Below, in pieces: positions 12,490-20,979 of a stretch of 40,938 nt of DNA. Source of the stretch: a virus. The stretch spans positions 1 through 40,938 of the IMG/VR virus record IMGVR_UViG_3300025044_000053. One strand, written 5' to 3'. The first letter of the stretch is position 1, and each line of letters begins with the position of its first letter. A model generated the notes under the pieces. That model saw only the letters and a list, made by a program, of their open reading frames with translations. It was not told the DNA's origin and did not search any database. Both the position numbers and the translations under genes were made by a program.

Positions 12490-14029
12490 GATAGACCCCG
12501 CGTTACTTGAGCGCCAGCGGCGTTTACATAAAGCATTCGATACTGACTTTGGCTTCTATGCCCAAACCTGCTTAAAAGTGAGAACGAAGAGGGGCGAGAT
12601 TATCCCCTTTGAGTTAAACCGCGCACAAAAATATATCCATGAGCGAGCGGAGCTGCAGTTAGCGACGCGCGGCTATGTTCGCATGATCTTGTTGAAAGGC
12701 CGGCAGCAGGGAGCAAGCACCTACATTGAAGGCCGGATCACCTGGAAGGTTACGCGCCGGAAAGGTGTGCGCGCCTTCATTCTGACGCACGAACAAGCCG
12801 CCACCGACAACTTATTCGCAATGACTGAGCGTTATTACGAACACTTACCGTCGATGGTTAAGCCGGTTTTGGGTACCAGTAACGCAAAAGAGCTGGCATT
12901 CGACCAAATCAATAGCGAGTACAAAGTCGGCACTGCCGGTACCAAAGGCGTAGGGCGCTCGTCCACGCTTCAATACTTTCACGGATCGGAAGTCGCGTTC
13001 TGGCCGCACGCTGAAACACACGCTGCAGGCTTGATGCAGGCCATACCCGATGGCGTTGATGCGGATGGCACCGAGGTTTACTTAGAGTCGACGGCGAACG
13101 GTATTGGTAACTACTTTCATGAGCAATGGGTTAAAGCCGAAAAAGGCGACACTGATTTTGAGGCGGTGTTTGTTCCTTGGTTCTGGGATGACGGTTACCG
13201 CCTAAATACAACAATTCAGTTGGATGAGGACGAGGAAGAGCACGCAAAACTGTATGGGCTCGACATGCAGCAGATGGCGTGGCGCCGTAAAAAAATAGCA
13301 GAACTTGGCCCCGAATTATTCAAACAAGAATACCCAGTGACTGCCGCCGAGGCATTCCGCGCAGCCGCTGACGCTGCTTTCATAGCAACTGAATTGATAG
13401 AGCGCGCACGGAAGGCGTCTGTTGAATCGTTTGGCGCACCGGTACTTGGTGTTGATGTTGCCCGCTTTGGTGATGACAAAACGGCTTTTGCGTTTCGCGA
13501 GGGCCGCAAGGTCCACTGGGTAGTTTCAAAATCCAAGTATTCAACGATGGATACCGTTGGCGAGATTATTCAACTCCATAGGCGCCATAGATTTAAACGG
13601 ATTTTTGTTGATGTGATTGGTGTGGGCGCCGGTGTTGTCGACCGGCTGCGAGAGCTTGGCCTTGCCAACATTGTAGTCGCTGTTAATAGCTCTGAGAGAG
13701 CGATCGATGACAAACACTACTACAACAAGCGCACAGAAATGTGGGGTGAGTTTAGGGAGTGGCTCAAGGATGGGCCTTGCAGCATACCGGATGAGGATGC
13801 TTTAGCCGCGGATATTGGTGCGGTGACATACAAGTTTGACAGCAATGGTCGCTGGCAGCTTGAGAAAAAAGAGGACATGAAAAAGCGCATTTTGCGCAGT
13901 CCCGATGAAGGCGATGCGGTGGCACTGACATTCGCTGAGCCAGTCCCTCTTGGTGATGGTGCAGTTAGTTATGAGCCAGGGGACGAAAGCGCGCTTGGTG
14001 GCGAGTATTACGAACCGGAGTATGTGTAA
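12473..14029 (+). CDS. terL: Terminase large subunit
   Basis: A 518-residue packaging motor. The ATPase part has RMILLKGRQQGASTY (Walker A-like, about residues 71-84) and YFHGSEVAFW (Walker B region, about 168-178). The RNase H-like nuclease part begins with LGVDVARFGDDKTAF (about 323-337), continues with IFVDVIGVGAGVVDRL and ends with SPDEGDAVALTFA (about 477-489), so its acidic residues are in place. Length is normal. AGAGGG lies upstream and the start overlaps the small subunit gene. It cuts concatemers and pumps DNA into the procapsid. Confidence 0.93.
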   Translation: MPRPTEIDPALLERQRRLHKAFDTDFGFYAQTCLKVRTKRGEIIPFELNRAQKYIHERAELQLATRGYVRMILLKGRQQGASTYIEGRITWKVTRRKGVRAFILTHEQAATDNLFAMTERYYEHLPSMVKPVLGTSNAKELAFDQINSEYKVGTAGTKGVGRSSTLQYFHGSEVAFWPHAETHAAGLMQAIPDGVDADGTEVYLESTANGIGNYFHEQWVKAEKGDTDFEAVFVPWFWDDGYRLNTTIQLDEDEEEHAKLYGLDMQQMAWRRKKIAELGPELFKQEYPVTAAEAFRAAADAAFIATELIERARKASVESFGAPVLGVDVARFGDDKTAFAFREGRKVHWVVSKSKYSTMDTVGEIIQLHRRHRFKRIFVDVIGVGAGVVDRLRELGLANIVVAVNSSERAIDDKHYYNKRTEMWGEFREWLKDGPCSIPDEDALAADIGAVTYKFDSNGRWQLEKKEDMKKRILRSPDEGDAVALTFAEPVPLGDGAVSYEPGDESALGGEYYEPEYV

Positions 14030-14190
14030 TGGCGACACAAATTGATGTGAAAGCACTACTTGAACAGGCAGAGGGCCGGCGAGAGGCGGCGGTACCTGTT
14101 TATCACTTCGGCGGCGGCGTTGTGAAGTATGAGCGCGCAAACCATAACCCATTTGCAGGTATTGAGCTGGATGAATCAGAAGATGAATGA
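14029..14190 (+). CDS. Small protein between terminase and portal genes
   Basis: A 53-residue protein read directly from the sequence: MATQIDVKALLEQAEGRREA, then VYHFGGGVVKYERANHNPFA and an acidic end. The ATG overlaps the terminase stop (TAATG) and its stop overlaps the next gene. The codon pattern and tight packing support a real gene. Function unknown. Confidence 0.6.
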   Translation: MATQIDVKALLEQAEGRREAAVPVYHFGGGVVKYERANHNPFAGIELDESEDE

Positions 14191-14518
14191 TGACGCGCCG
14201 GCAATGCCGACACCAGCTGAGCAGTTTTTAGCTATGCGTATTGCGCAGTTACTACAAAAAAAATACCCCGGACATTTATGGGGAGTAAATATTAATAAAA
14301 CGATAGCGACCATTCACAACATGGCGCTAAGCGGCACCCACGGTTACGTAATGCATCTTCAAAACCTGAAAACCGATGACGAGTTTAACCGGCTTGTCAT
14401 ACGCGCAGGCGGCGAGATATTAGAGCGGTTTGGTGTTCATCGCGGGCAAATTATTACGCATGAAATAACCGACCTTAAACGTGATTTTGCTAAAAGGCCG
14501 TTATTTGATGGGCGCTAA
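14183..14518 (+). CDS. Conserved small head-module protein
   Basis: A 111-residue protein: MNDDAPAMPTPAEQFLAMRI, then HNMALSGTHGYVMHLQNL and FNRLVIRAGGEILERFGVHR. Helical; no known domain. I chose ATG 14183, which overlaps the stop of the previous gene; an ATG at 14129 would overlap it by 62 bases. It lies directly before the portal gene, overlapping it by 11 bases. Function unknown. Confidence 0.6.
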   Translation: MNDDAPAMPTPAEQFLAMRIAQLLQKKYPGHLWGVNINKTIATIHNMALSGTHGYVMHLQNLKTDDEFNRLVIRAGGEILERFGVHRGQIITHEITDLKRDFAKRPLFDGR

Positions 14519-16658
14519 CGATAATCCACAACGAGACACGCTAGGCAGCCTTGGTGATTTAGGCATAGGCGAGGGTGTTTCTGATTTAATTACGATCGAT
14601 GAAGACCCGCAAGCGCACCTAGATTCATGGTGGTTAAGCCTTTCGGCATCAGCATTTCGAGATTCTAGCTCTTGGCTCGATACTTCATTGCGCAAACAGT
14701 GGGAGAAAAACCTTGCTCACTTTAATAACCGTTTTGCGCCGGGATCAAAATACACGTCAGCTGCTTATGCAAAGCGGTCGAGAGTGTTTCGGCCTAAAAC
14801 ACGCAGCGCTGTAAGGCAGAATGAAGCGGCGGTGGCGGCGGCCATGTTCGCGACTGATGATCTAGTTTCTATTACACCACTGAACGATGCGCGCAAAGAG
14901 TCGCGAGCATCTGCAGCCCTGATGCACTCCCTGCTTGAATACCGGCTACAGCAATCTATTCCTTGGTTCTTAACCACAATGGGCGCATTTCAGGACACCA
15001 TGAATTATGGCGTCTGTATCTCTCATCAATACTGGGAGTACATGGAGCGCGAAGTTCAATCGGTTATGTATGGCCCTGATGGTCAGCCGATGCGCGACGA
15101 GGCCGGCGAGGTGGTGACCAGTGCCGCTAAGGAATTGGTAAAGGATAAGCCGTGTGTTGATTTGATCCCACCTGAAAACCTGCGAATCGATCCAAGCGCA
15201 GATTGGCGGGACCCGATAAACACAAGCCCTTACGTTATTCGCTTAGTGCCAATGTATGCCGGTGACGCGCTCGACCGAATGCAAGTTGACATGCCTGGTC
15301 AGCAAAAGTGGCGCACGTATTCGCTAGGCCAAATTCTTGCGACTCGCAGCGAGCAGTACGACTCAACCAGATCGGCGCGTGAGCCGAATAGAGCAGATAG
15401 TGTTGAAGCCGAAGACGGCTACTTCGCGACCGTGTGGGCGCATGAAAACTTTATTCGCATTAACGGCGAAGAGTATGTGTTTTGGACTATGGGCACGCAG
15501 TTAATGCTTAGCGACCCAGTGCCATTATCTGAGGCCTACTTCCATAACCGTCGCCCAATTGTCATGGGTTACTCAAATCTTGAGGCGCACAAAACTTATC
15601 CTGCCGCTCACACGCAAATGATTGAGGGTTTACAGGAAGGCACAAACGATGTGCAAAACCAGCGTTTTGATAATGTTCAGTTGGTGCTTAACAAGCGTTA
15701 TTTGCTCAAGCGAGGTCAGCAGATAGATACCGGCGCGCTAATGCGGAATGTGCCAGGCGGCGCCGTAGTTACTCAAGACCCTGAAAAAGATATTCGCGTA
15801 CTCGAAACAAGCGATGTGACGAGCTCAAGCTATTCAGAGCAAGACCGATTCGATGTGCAGCTTGACGAAATGATGGGTGCGTTTAGTCAGTCGAGCGTAA
15901 GCAATAACCGCGCGTTAAACGAAACTGTCGGCGGCATGAATCTGCTAAACAGCTCCGCTAACGCCGTGACCGAGTATTCGATACGGGTATGGGTTGAGAC
16001 TTGGGTGGAGCCAGTATTGCGGCAATTAATGCTGCTTGAACAGCACTACGAAAGTGACGAAACGATACTTGCCCTTGCCGCGGAAGGCGCAAAAATGGAC
16101 CGCTTCGGTGTTGATGAAATCACCGACGAGCTATTAATGCGCGAACTAACGCTAACGGTAAACGTGGGTATTGGTGCAACAAACCCGCAACAGAAAGTAG
16201 AGCGCATGGTGTACGGACTGAACTCTATTGCTGGTTTACCGGGTGGCCTTGACGACTTAAATGTTAAAGAGGTCCGCACCGAAGTTTTTGGCGCCCTTGG
16301 CTATAAAAATGGTGATCGCTTCTTTACGCCGGATGAGGGCGAGGAAAAGCCGGAGCCGCCACCAAGCCCTGAAATGCTCGATTACGAGCTGCGTAAAGAG
16401 GAAATGGAGCGCAAGTTTGATATTGAGAATAAGAAGCTGCAGCAGGATTACGAATTGCGCATGGCCGATATTGCCGCACGCGAGAATATGACCTATGCGC
16501 AGCTTCAAGCAAAACTGCAAATGGATAGCGACAAAGACGAGCGGCGCACCGCGCTAGAACTACAGAAAGATAAAACCAAGCGCGACACGGTTGCTTTGGC
16601 AGAGCGTAATCGCACAAATGAAATGCTACTGAAAAGGGATATGGGAAGTGGAATCTGA
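14508..16658 (+). CDS. Portal protein
   Basis: A 716-residue portal protein of the large podovirus type. The start MGANDNPQRD is followed by RPKTRSAVRQNEAAVAAAMF (about residues 96-115), MGAFQDTMNYGVCISHQYWEY (about 155-175) and a long alpha/beta core (NDVQNQRFDNVQLVLNKRYL). The C-terminal about 90 residues are a charged coiled coil (MLDYELRKEEMERKFDIENK and onward). It forms the dodecamer at the capsid vertex through which DNA enters and leaves. AAAGG lies 10 bases before the ATG. The position after terminase and before scaffold is the usual one. Confidence 0.88.
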   Translation: MGANDNPQRDTLGSLGDLGIGEGVSDLITIDEDPQAHLDSWWLSLSASAFRDSSSWLDTSLRKQWEKNLAHFNNRFAPGSKYTSAAYAKRSRVFRPKTRSAVRQNEAAVAAAMFATDDLVSITPLNDARKESRASAALMHSLLEYRLQQSIPWFLTTMGAFQDTMNYGVCISHQYWEYMEREVQSVMYGPDGQPMRDEAGEVVTSAAKELVKDKPCVDLIPPENLRIDPSADWRDPINTSPYVIRLVPMYAGDALDRMQVDMPGQQKWRTYSLGQILATRSEQYDSTRSAREPNRADSVEAEDGYFATVWAHENFIRINGEEYVFWTMGTQLMLSDPVPLSEAYFHNRRPIVMGYSNLEAHKTYPAAHTQMIEGLQEGTNDVQNQRFDNVQLVLNKRYLLKRGQQIDTGALMRNVPGGAVVTQDPEKDIRVLETSDVTSSSYSEQDRFDVQLDEMMGAFSQSSVSNNRALNETVGGMNLLNSSANAVTEYSIRVWVETWVEPVLRQLMLLEQHYESDETILALAAEGAKMDRFGVDEITDELLMRELTLTVNVGIGATNPQQKVERMVYGLNSIAGLPGGLDDLNVKEVRTEVFGALGYKNGDRFFTPDEGEEKPEPPPSPEMLDYELRKEEMERKFDIENKKLQQDYELRMADIAARENMTYAQLQAKLQMDSDKDERRTALELQKDKTKRDTVALAERNRTNEMLLKRDMGSGI

Positions 16659-17001
16659 GCAACGAGCTACGGGCGCTTTTGGTGAGTTCGACACCCCCGA
16701 AGAGAAGTTTTTGTTTGCAGAGGCGCAGCTAGGTATCGAGCTTAGTAATTTTTTGCGCACCAATGTTGGCCGCTACCTGCAAGGGCGCTGCGAATTAGTG
16801 ATAAATGATTTTAGCGGATGGGTGCTCGAGTCTGTCGACCCTAGCTCTGATGAGTTTAAGAAGCGACATTTAAAAGCACGCTCCGCGCAAATGTTGATGG
16901 GCTTTATTAGTGAAGCCGTTACAAATGGCAAGCACGCGGAAGGCGCGCTTAAAGAAGCTGATGAAATTGAGTTTTCAACCGATGGCCCGCTAGGGCTTTA
17001 A
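16648..17001 (+). CDS. Small protein after the portal gene
   Basis: A 117-residue helical protein (MESEQRATGAFGEFDTPEEK, then LGIELSNFLRTNVGRYLQGR and LKARSAQMLMGFISEAVTNG). GTG start overlaps the portal gene by 11 bases. No domain recognised. Its place between portal and scaffold suggests a head-assembly part or virion protein. Confidence 0.6.
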   Translation: MESEQRATGAFGEFDTPEEKFLFAEAQLGIELSNFLRTNVGRYLQGRCELVINDFSGWVLESVDPSSDEFKKRHLKARSAQMLMGFISEAVTNGKHAEGALKEADEIEFSTDGPLGL

Positions 17002-17035
17002 CCACCTACCCGGAAGGGCGGTATAGGAGTAAGTC

Positions 17036-18055
17036 ATGTCGCGAGACAGCACGCAAGAAGTAGATAAGCAAGACATTACGCGCACCCCTGAGAATGAAGA
17101 TAATCAGGCTAATGATGATGTAGTTAACGCCGGCATTGATCCGCGCCAAGCGCAGATGAATGACCTTGTTAAGCGCCGCCGAGAGGAGCGCGCCGAGGAA
17201 GAGGGCGAAGAATTTACAGAGGAGGATGACGAGCTAAAGGCCGATCCTCCGAAAACAGAAACACCGCCACCTGAAAAGGAATGGTACGAGCGCGATGGCA
17301 AGGCCTATATGCGCTTAAAGGTGGATGGTGAAGAGCAAGAATTTGATCTGGGCAAAGTAAAAGCCACAGCTCAAAAGAATCTCGCAGCAGATAAGCGGCT
17401 TGCAGAAGCAGCGAATCGAGAGCGAGCGATTGAGGAACGAGAACGGTTATTGTTGCAGCGCGAATCAGCGGCGCAACAAGTGCAGAGCAAGCCACCCGAA
17501 GTGTCGGGCGCTAGCGATGACGTTGAAGCCAAAGTCGGAAGCACATTGGATGCAATTTATTCAGGTGATGAAGACGCGGCAAAAAAAGCGCTTATCGAGT
17601 TGATGGCAGGGCGGCAGCAGCCTACCCAAACAGGATTAACGCCAGACGATATTGATAACCGCGTGCGGCAGGCAACACAGGCCGCAATTGCTCAGCAAGA
17701 AAAGCAGCGGCAGCTAACTTCGGCTGTTAAGCAGTTTCAAACTGAGTTTAACGATATTGCCGGCGACCCTAAGCTTTGGCGCATGGCTGACGACTACACG
17801 ATAGACGTTGCAAACGAGCACCCTGACTACGAGCCCTACCAAATCATGCAGGCGGCGGGTAATAAAGTGAGAGATTGGCTCAAAACTCATCGCGGCGAAG
17901 CAAGTTTGTCAGACCGAACCCAGCGTAAGCGGCAAGCAATGGGAACAGTGGGGGGAGCCAACCGGCCAGCCTCGCTAGGTAAAGATGAACCAGCACCCAA
18001 AACACGCGGAAATGTCATTGATGATATGAAGCGCGCCAGGGGCCAACTAATTTAG
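17036..18055 (+). CDS. Capsid scaffolding protein
   Basis: A 339-residue, very acidic and Gln-rich protein: NDLVKRRREERAEEEGEEFT, then LAEAANRERAIEERERLLLQ as a coiled coil (about residues 118-150), and a C-terminal basic end (DDMKRARGQLI). Low complexity, acidic N-terminus, coiled coil and position directly before the capsid gene are typical of scaffolds, which guide procapsid assembly and then leave. AGGAG lies 7 bases before the ATG. The 21-bp repeat copy B lies at codons 12-18. Confidence 0.85.
   Translation: MSRDSTQEVDKQDITRTPENEDNQANDDVVNAGIDPRQAQMNDLVKRRREERAEEEGEEFTEEDDELKADPPKTETPPPEKEWYERDGKAYMRLKVDGEEQEFDLGKVKATAQKNLAADKRLAEAANRERAIEERERLLLQRESAAQQVQSKPPEVSGASDDVEAKVGSTLDAIYSGDEDAAKKALIELMAGRQQPTQTGLTPDDIDNRVRQATQAAIAQQEKQRQLTSAVKQFQTEFNDIAGDPKLWRMADDYTIDVANEHPDYEPYQIMQAAGNKVRDWLKTHRGEASLSDRTQRKRQAMGTVGGANRPASLGKDEPAPKTRGNVIDDMKRARGQLI
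17069..17089 (+). repeat. 21-bp direct repeat, copy B (holds boundary motif 3)
   Basis: Same 21 bases as 11718-11738, here coding for KQDITRTP of the scaffold. Contains ACATTACGCGC at 17073-17083. Confidence 0.8.
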
Positions 18056-18070
18056 TAGAGGTAATTTATT

Positions 18071-19009
18071 ATGGCAGGTCAATTGTGGGGTACTAATTCC
18101 CTTGGCGGCTATATGTACTCAGATGAATTGTCTGATGTACTCCGCACAGCGCTGCAACCACTGACTCGTTTCCGTCAGTTTTGCGACATTAAAGAAGGTA
18201 AAGGTCAGTCGAAAGGCGACAAGCTCTATTGGGATGTGTACTCAGACGCAGAAACCCAAGGCGCTCGTTTAACCGAAAACTCGCCAATGCCTGAAACCAA
18301 CTTCACCATCACTCAAGAAAGTTTGACGTGTGACGAGTTTGGTAACTCCGTGCCGTACAGCAAAAAGCTGGATGAACTTTCTAAACACAGCGTGGTTGAA
18401 GTAATCCACAAAGTGTTGAAAAACGACGCGCGTAAAACGCTTGAAACTGCAGCTTATGACCAGTTTGCTTTAACCAAGCTGACTGTTACGCCTGCCAGCG
18501 GTAACTCTGCTACTGCAATTACAGTAGAAGAAACCGGCACACCAACCGCAACCAATAACCTGGCCCTCAACAAAACGCACATCAAGTTGATCGCGGATGA
18601 AATGAAGGAGCGCAACATCACCCCTTATGACGGTGAGAACTACGCTTCATTGGCTCGCCCATCAACGCTGCGCGGCTTCAAGGATGAACTTGAGGATATT
18701 CACAAGTACGTGAACGAAGGTTTTGCCATGATTCTGAATGGTGAGATTGGCCGCTATGAAGGCATCCGCTTTGCTGAGCATACCAGCATTGCAAATAAGG
18801 CTTGGTCTAACGCTAAGTCGGATGAGGCCTTCTTCTTCGGTGCAGACACGGTAGCCGAGGGTATCGTTATTCCCGAAGAGATCCGCGGGAAGATTCCTAC
18901 CGACTACGGCCGGTCAAAGGGTGTCGCCTGGTATTACTTAGGCGGCTTTGGTATTTGCCACACAAATGCAGACAACAGCCGCATCATGCGCTGGGGTTCT
19001 GCCGCGTAA
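18071..19009 (+). CDS. Major capsid protein, N4-gp56-like
   Basis: A 312-residue capsid protein: MAGQLWGTNSLGGYMYSDEL, then LQPLTRFRQFCDIKEGKGQSKGDKLYWDVYS, SVPYSKKLDELSKHSVVEVI and an end with FFFGADTVAEGIVIPEEIRG. The 'low-identity start, PLTRF, KGDxLYWD' order fits the N4-gp56/HK97-fold family. GAGG lies 9 bases upstream. It follows the scaffold gene by 15 bases and is followed by a strong hairpin terminator, as is usual for a very highly expressed gene. Confidence 0.88.
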   Translation: MAGQLWGTNSLGGYMYSDELSDVLRTALQPLTRFRQFCDIKEGKGQSKGDKLYWDVYSDAETQGARLTENSPMPETNFTITQESLTCDEFGNSVPYSKKLDELSKHSVVEVIHKVLKNDARKTLETAAYDQFALTKLTVTPASGNSATAITVEETGTPTATNNLALNKTHIKLIADEMKERNITPYDGENYASLARPSTLRGFKDELEDIHKYVNEGFAMILNGEIGRYEGIRFAEHTSIANKAWSNAKSDEAFFFGADTVAEGIVIPEEIRGKIPTDYGRSKGVAWYYLGGFGICHTNADNSRIMRWGSAA

Positions 19010-19013
19010 TGGC

Positions 19014-19032
19014 GGGGGCGCAAGCCCCCTTT
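19014..19032 (+). terminator. Hairpin terminator or attenuator after the capsid gene
   Basis: GGGGGC, a GCAA tetraloop (GNRA type) and GCCCCC, then TTT and GC. The stem is strong, but the T-run is short, so read-through is likely. It fits partial termination after capsid mRNA. Confidence 0.75.
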
Positions 19033-19052
19033 GCTAGATAGAGGATATTGCT

Positions 19053-19442
19053 ATGTATGACAACCCTTTGGTCGTGACATACACGTTTAACCCGGTCGAC
19101 TTTGGTGCTGGTACTTATGCCGGCTCAATCAAGGCGCCGGCAGGCTATACCGCTGGTCGCATTGTGGATGTTGGTGTGACTGAAATCACCGAAACATTTG
19201 CTGGTGACGCAACAAGCGGGAAAGTATTGCTTGGCACCGCTGATGATGCCGACGCATTCGCTTTGCTTGATATTACTGATGGCACTGCGGCGACCGATAC
19301 GTTTAACACGCAAGACGACGCTGACGCGATTATCGACAAGTACGTTACTGATACGCAAATTGAACTGACTACAATTCAGTGTGTTGATGGTAGCGCTGCA
19401 GCCGGTATTGCTTCGCCGTTCGTTGTTATTGCTTGGTTCTAA
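19053..19442 (+). CDS. Capsid-associated small beta protein (decoration-like)
   Basis: A 129-residue beta-rich protein (MYDNPLVVTYTFNPVDFGAG, then GRIVDVGVTEITETFAG and FVVIAWF at the end). Asp/Thr/Ala-rich, no membrane segment. Genes of this type directly after the capsid gene often encode capsid decoration proteins. GAGG lies 8 bases before the ATG. I recognise the style, not a named family. Confidence 0.65.
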   Translation: MYDNPLVVTYTFNPVDFGAGTYAGSIKAPAGYTAGRIVDVGVTEITETFAGDATSGKVLLGTADDADAFALLDITDGTAATDTFNTQDDADAIIDKYVTDTQIELTTIQCVDGSAAAGIASPFVVIAWF

Positions 19443-19455
19443 GGCTCTGCCTTAG
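19439..19455 (+). other. Perfect hairpin at the end of the decoration-like gene
   Basis: CTAAGGC, loop TCT, GCCTTAG: perfect 7-bp stem overlapping the stop codon. No T-run follows, so it is not a normal terminator. It may protect the upstream mRNA end or be a processing site. Confidence 0.4.
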
Positions 19456-19474
19456 CAAATTGGAGAGCAGCATT

Positions 19475-19672
19475 ATGAAAGACTCAATGGGCAAAATCGC
19501 CGTAGCTCCCGAGAAACTTGGCGTCAGCGATAAGGCTGGCAAAAAGGGCGCGGGCATCGGCGGCAGCGACTTGGCTGAGGGTTTGTCTTCGCACAAGGGA
19601 TTTGACGCGAAAGATATGTACTCGCCAGACGAAAGTATGAACCGGATGCCTAAAGGTTCAGATCGCATTTAA
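19475..19672 (+). CDS. Small head-module protein
   Basis: A 65-residue Lys/Gly/Asp-rich protein (MKDSMGKIAVAPEKLGVSDK, ending MNRMPKGSDRI). GGAGAG lies 9 bases upstream. It is likely disordered. A strong terminator follows. Function unknown. Confidence 0.6.
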   Translation: MKDSMGKIAVAPEKLGVSDKAGKKGAGIGGSDLAEGLSSHKGFDAKDMYSPDESMNRMPKGSDRI

Positions 19673-19686
19673 CCTGGGTGGTTATT

Positions 19687-19709
19687 GGGGGCTATGCCCC
19701 CTTTTTTTT
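19687..19709 (+). terminator. Strong rho-independent terminator inside the late operon
   Basis: GGGGGC, loop TAT, GCCCCC, then eight T. This is the clearest terminator in the window. It ends transcripts carrying the capsid and two small genes. Confidence 0.9.
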
Positions 19710-19723
19710 CAGGAGAAATTGAA

Positions 19724-19936
19724 ATGCGACATAAACTTCCTTACGAGCACGATACCGAAATGAAGGGTGCAGACCTGAATGATGGTGTGGCGTGCAAACA
19801 AACCTTTGGATCATGCGATGACGACTTTCACTATCGTGAAAAGGAGCGCCTTGAACGCTCTGTTTCTAAGTCGGGTAAGTTAGAAGATGAACGCATCCTC
19901 CAAGAAAACGCACCATATTATTTTCACGCAGATTAG
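19724..19936 (+). CDS. Small head-module protein
   Basis: A 70-residue charged protein (MRHKLPYEHDTEMKGADLND, ending LQENAPYYFHAD), with AGGAG 8 bases upstream. It starts 15 bases after the terminator, so it depends on read-through or a promoter I cannot see. Function unknown. Confidence 0.6.
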   Translation: MRHKLPYEHDTEMKGADLNDGVACKQTFGSCDDDFHYREKERLERSVSKSGKLEDERILQENAPYYFHAD

Positions 19937-19944
19937 GGGGCCGT

Positions 19945-20286
19945 ATGCCTGCCATTAAACTAGACAAAAAACGTCCTTTCGGCTCCATTCGTGGCGAAGT
20001 TGACGGATATGTTGGTGTTAGCTTCATTCAGGACGGAAAGTATTTTAGTCGTGATGGTGAGCTGGCGCGTAAAGCGGGCCAAAAAGCCGTAGATTTTGTT
20101 GCCGACGCAAGCAAAGCGCTTGATGAAAAAGAGGCTAACGAAACTTCTGGCGATGATGCCTCGACTGGCGACACTAGCGCAGACGTTGTTGCTGATGAGA
20201 AAGCGGCACCGGCCAAGCCTGCGCCTAAAAAGCGTGCGCCACGCAAGCCCAAAGCGGCACCGGCCAAGCCTGCAGCCACGGAATAA
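19945..20286 (+). CDS. Small protein with Lys/Ala/Pro-rich tail
   Basis: A 113-residue protein. The first about 55 residues are folded-looking (MPAIKLDKKRPFGSIRGEVD, VGVSFIQDGKYFSRDGELAR). An acidic linker follows (about 56-84), and then a Lys/Ala/Pro tail (AAPAKPAPKKRAPRKPKAAP, to residue 113) like that of the small terminase. The tail contains a 23-bp exact DNA repeat. It may be a virion protein that touches DNA through the tail. No family recognised. Confidence 0.6.
   Translation: MPAIKLDKKRPFGSIRGEVDGYVGVSFIQDGKYFSRDGELARKAGQKAVDFVADASKALDEKEANETSGDDASTGDTSADVVADEKAAPAKPAPKKRAPRKPKAAPAKPAATE
20200..20273 (+). repeat. 23-bp exact direct repeat in the Lys/Ala/Pro tail
   Basis: Copies at 20200-20222 and 20251-20273 (begin AAAGCGGCACCGG), 51 bp apart. 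They code for KAAPAKPA in both copies. Such repeats expand or contract by slippage. Confidence 0.8.
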
Positions 20287-20292
20287 TGTGTA

Positions 20293-20979
20293 ATGTCGCA
20301 ATTCTTGGCGTTAGTTCAACGTGTTAGGCAAGAAACCGGCACGGCAGGCACCGGCCCCTCGACCGTTGTTGCGCAAAAAGGCCAGTTAGCGCAGCTCGTA
20401 ACATGGGTTGCGCAAGCCTATTTGGATATTTGCAACAAATGGGATGACTGGGATTTTTTATGGGCGGAGGGGTCGCTACCAGTGGAGGGTGGCGCCACTG
20501 ACTATGACCTGGAAGATGATTTACGCCGAATAAATGAAGATGCGTTTTATATTTATGGCGGCGACTTTCCTGATGAGGGCGTGCGGCTTGATAGTATTGA
20601 TTTCGACAAGTATCGCGCGCTTAAAACATCCAACCAGCGAGTTGGCCCACCTATCGCATTTACCATTCTGCCTAGCGGCAAAATACGGCTCATACCGATA
20701 CCGGACCAGGCTTATATTTGTGATTACGAATACTGGCGGGAACCGGAGGTATTAAGCACTGATGCAAGCGCACCCGCGTTTAGTGAGATATACGAGGACG
20801 CGATTATATGGCGTGCCTGCTGGTTCTGGGCTTCGTTCAACGAAGCTAGCGCAGAAATGTCCGCACATAACTTCAACTACGAGCAAGCACTAAACAATAT
20901 CGAAGCGCGCTATTTGCCCGCGATGAACAAGTATCAGGCCCGGAGCCAGAATAATGATTTAGTAGTGGTGGCAGAGTAA
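20293..20979 (+). CDS. Head-to-tail connector (adaptor, P22 gp4-like)
   Basis: A 228-residue protein: FLALVQRVRQETGTAGTGPS, then LVTWVAQAYLDICNKWDDWD (about residues 36-55), DYDLEDDLRRINEDAFYIYG and IYEDAIIWRACWFWA. This is the usual order of phage adaptor proteins that close the portal after packaging. Position between capsid and tail hub genes agrees. Its stop overlaps the next start (TAATG). Confidence 0.8.
   Translation: MSQFLALVQRVRQETGTAGTGPSTVVAQKGQLAQLVTWVAQAYLDICNKWDDWDFLWAEGSLPVEGGATDYDLEDDLRRINEDAFYIYGGDFPDEGVRLDSIDFDKYRALKTSNQRVGPPIAFTILPSGKIRLIPIPDQAYICDYEYWREPEVLSTDASAPAFSEIYEDAIIWRACWFWASFNEASAEMSAHNFNYEQALNNIEARYLPAMNKYQARSQNNDLVVVAE

Noticed and set aside
20028-20301. Long frames on the minus strand across the Lys/Ala/Pro gene
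   Set aside because: Produced by GC-rich repeat codons; no ribosome binding site or plausible protein, and they oppose the late operon.
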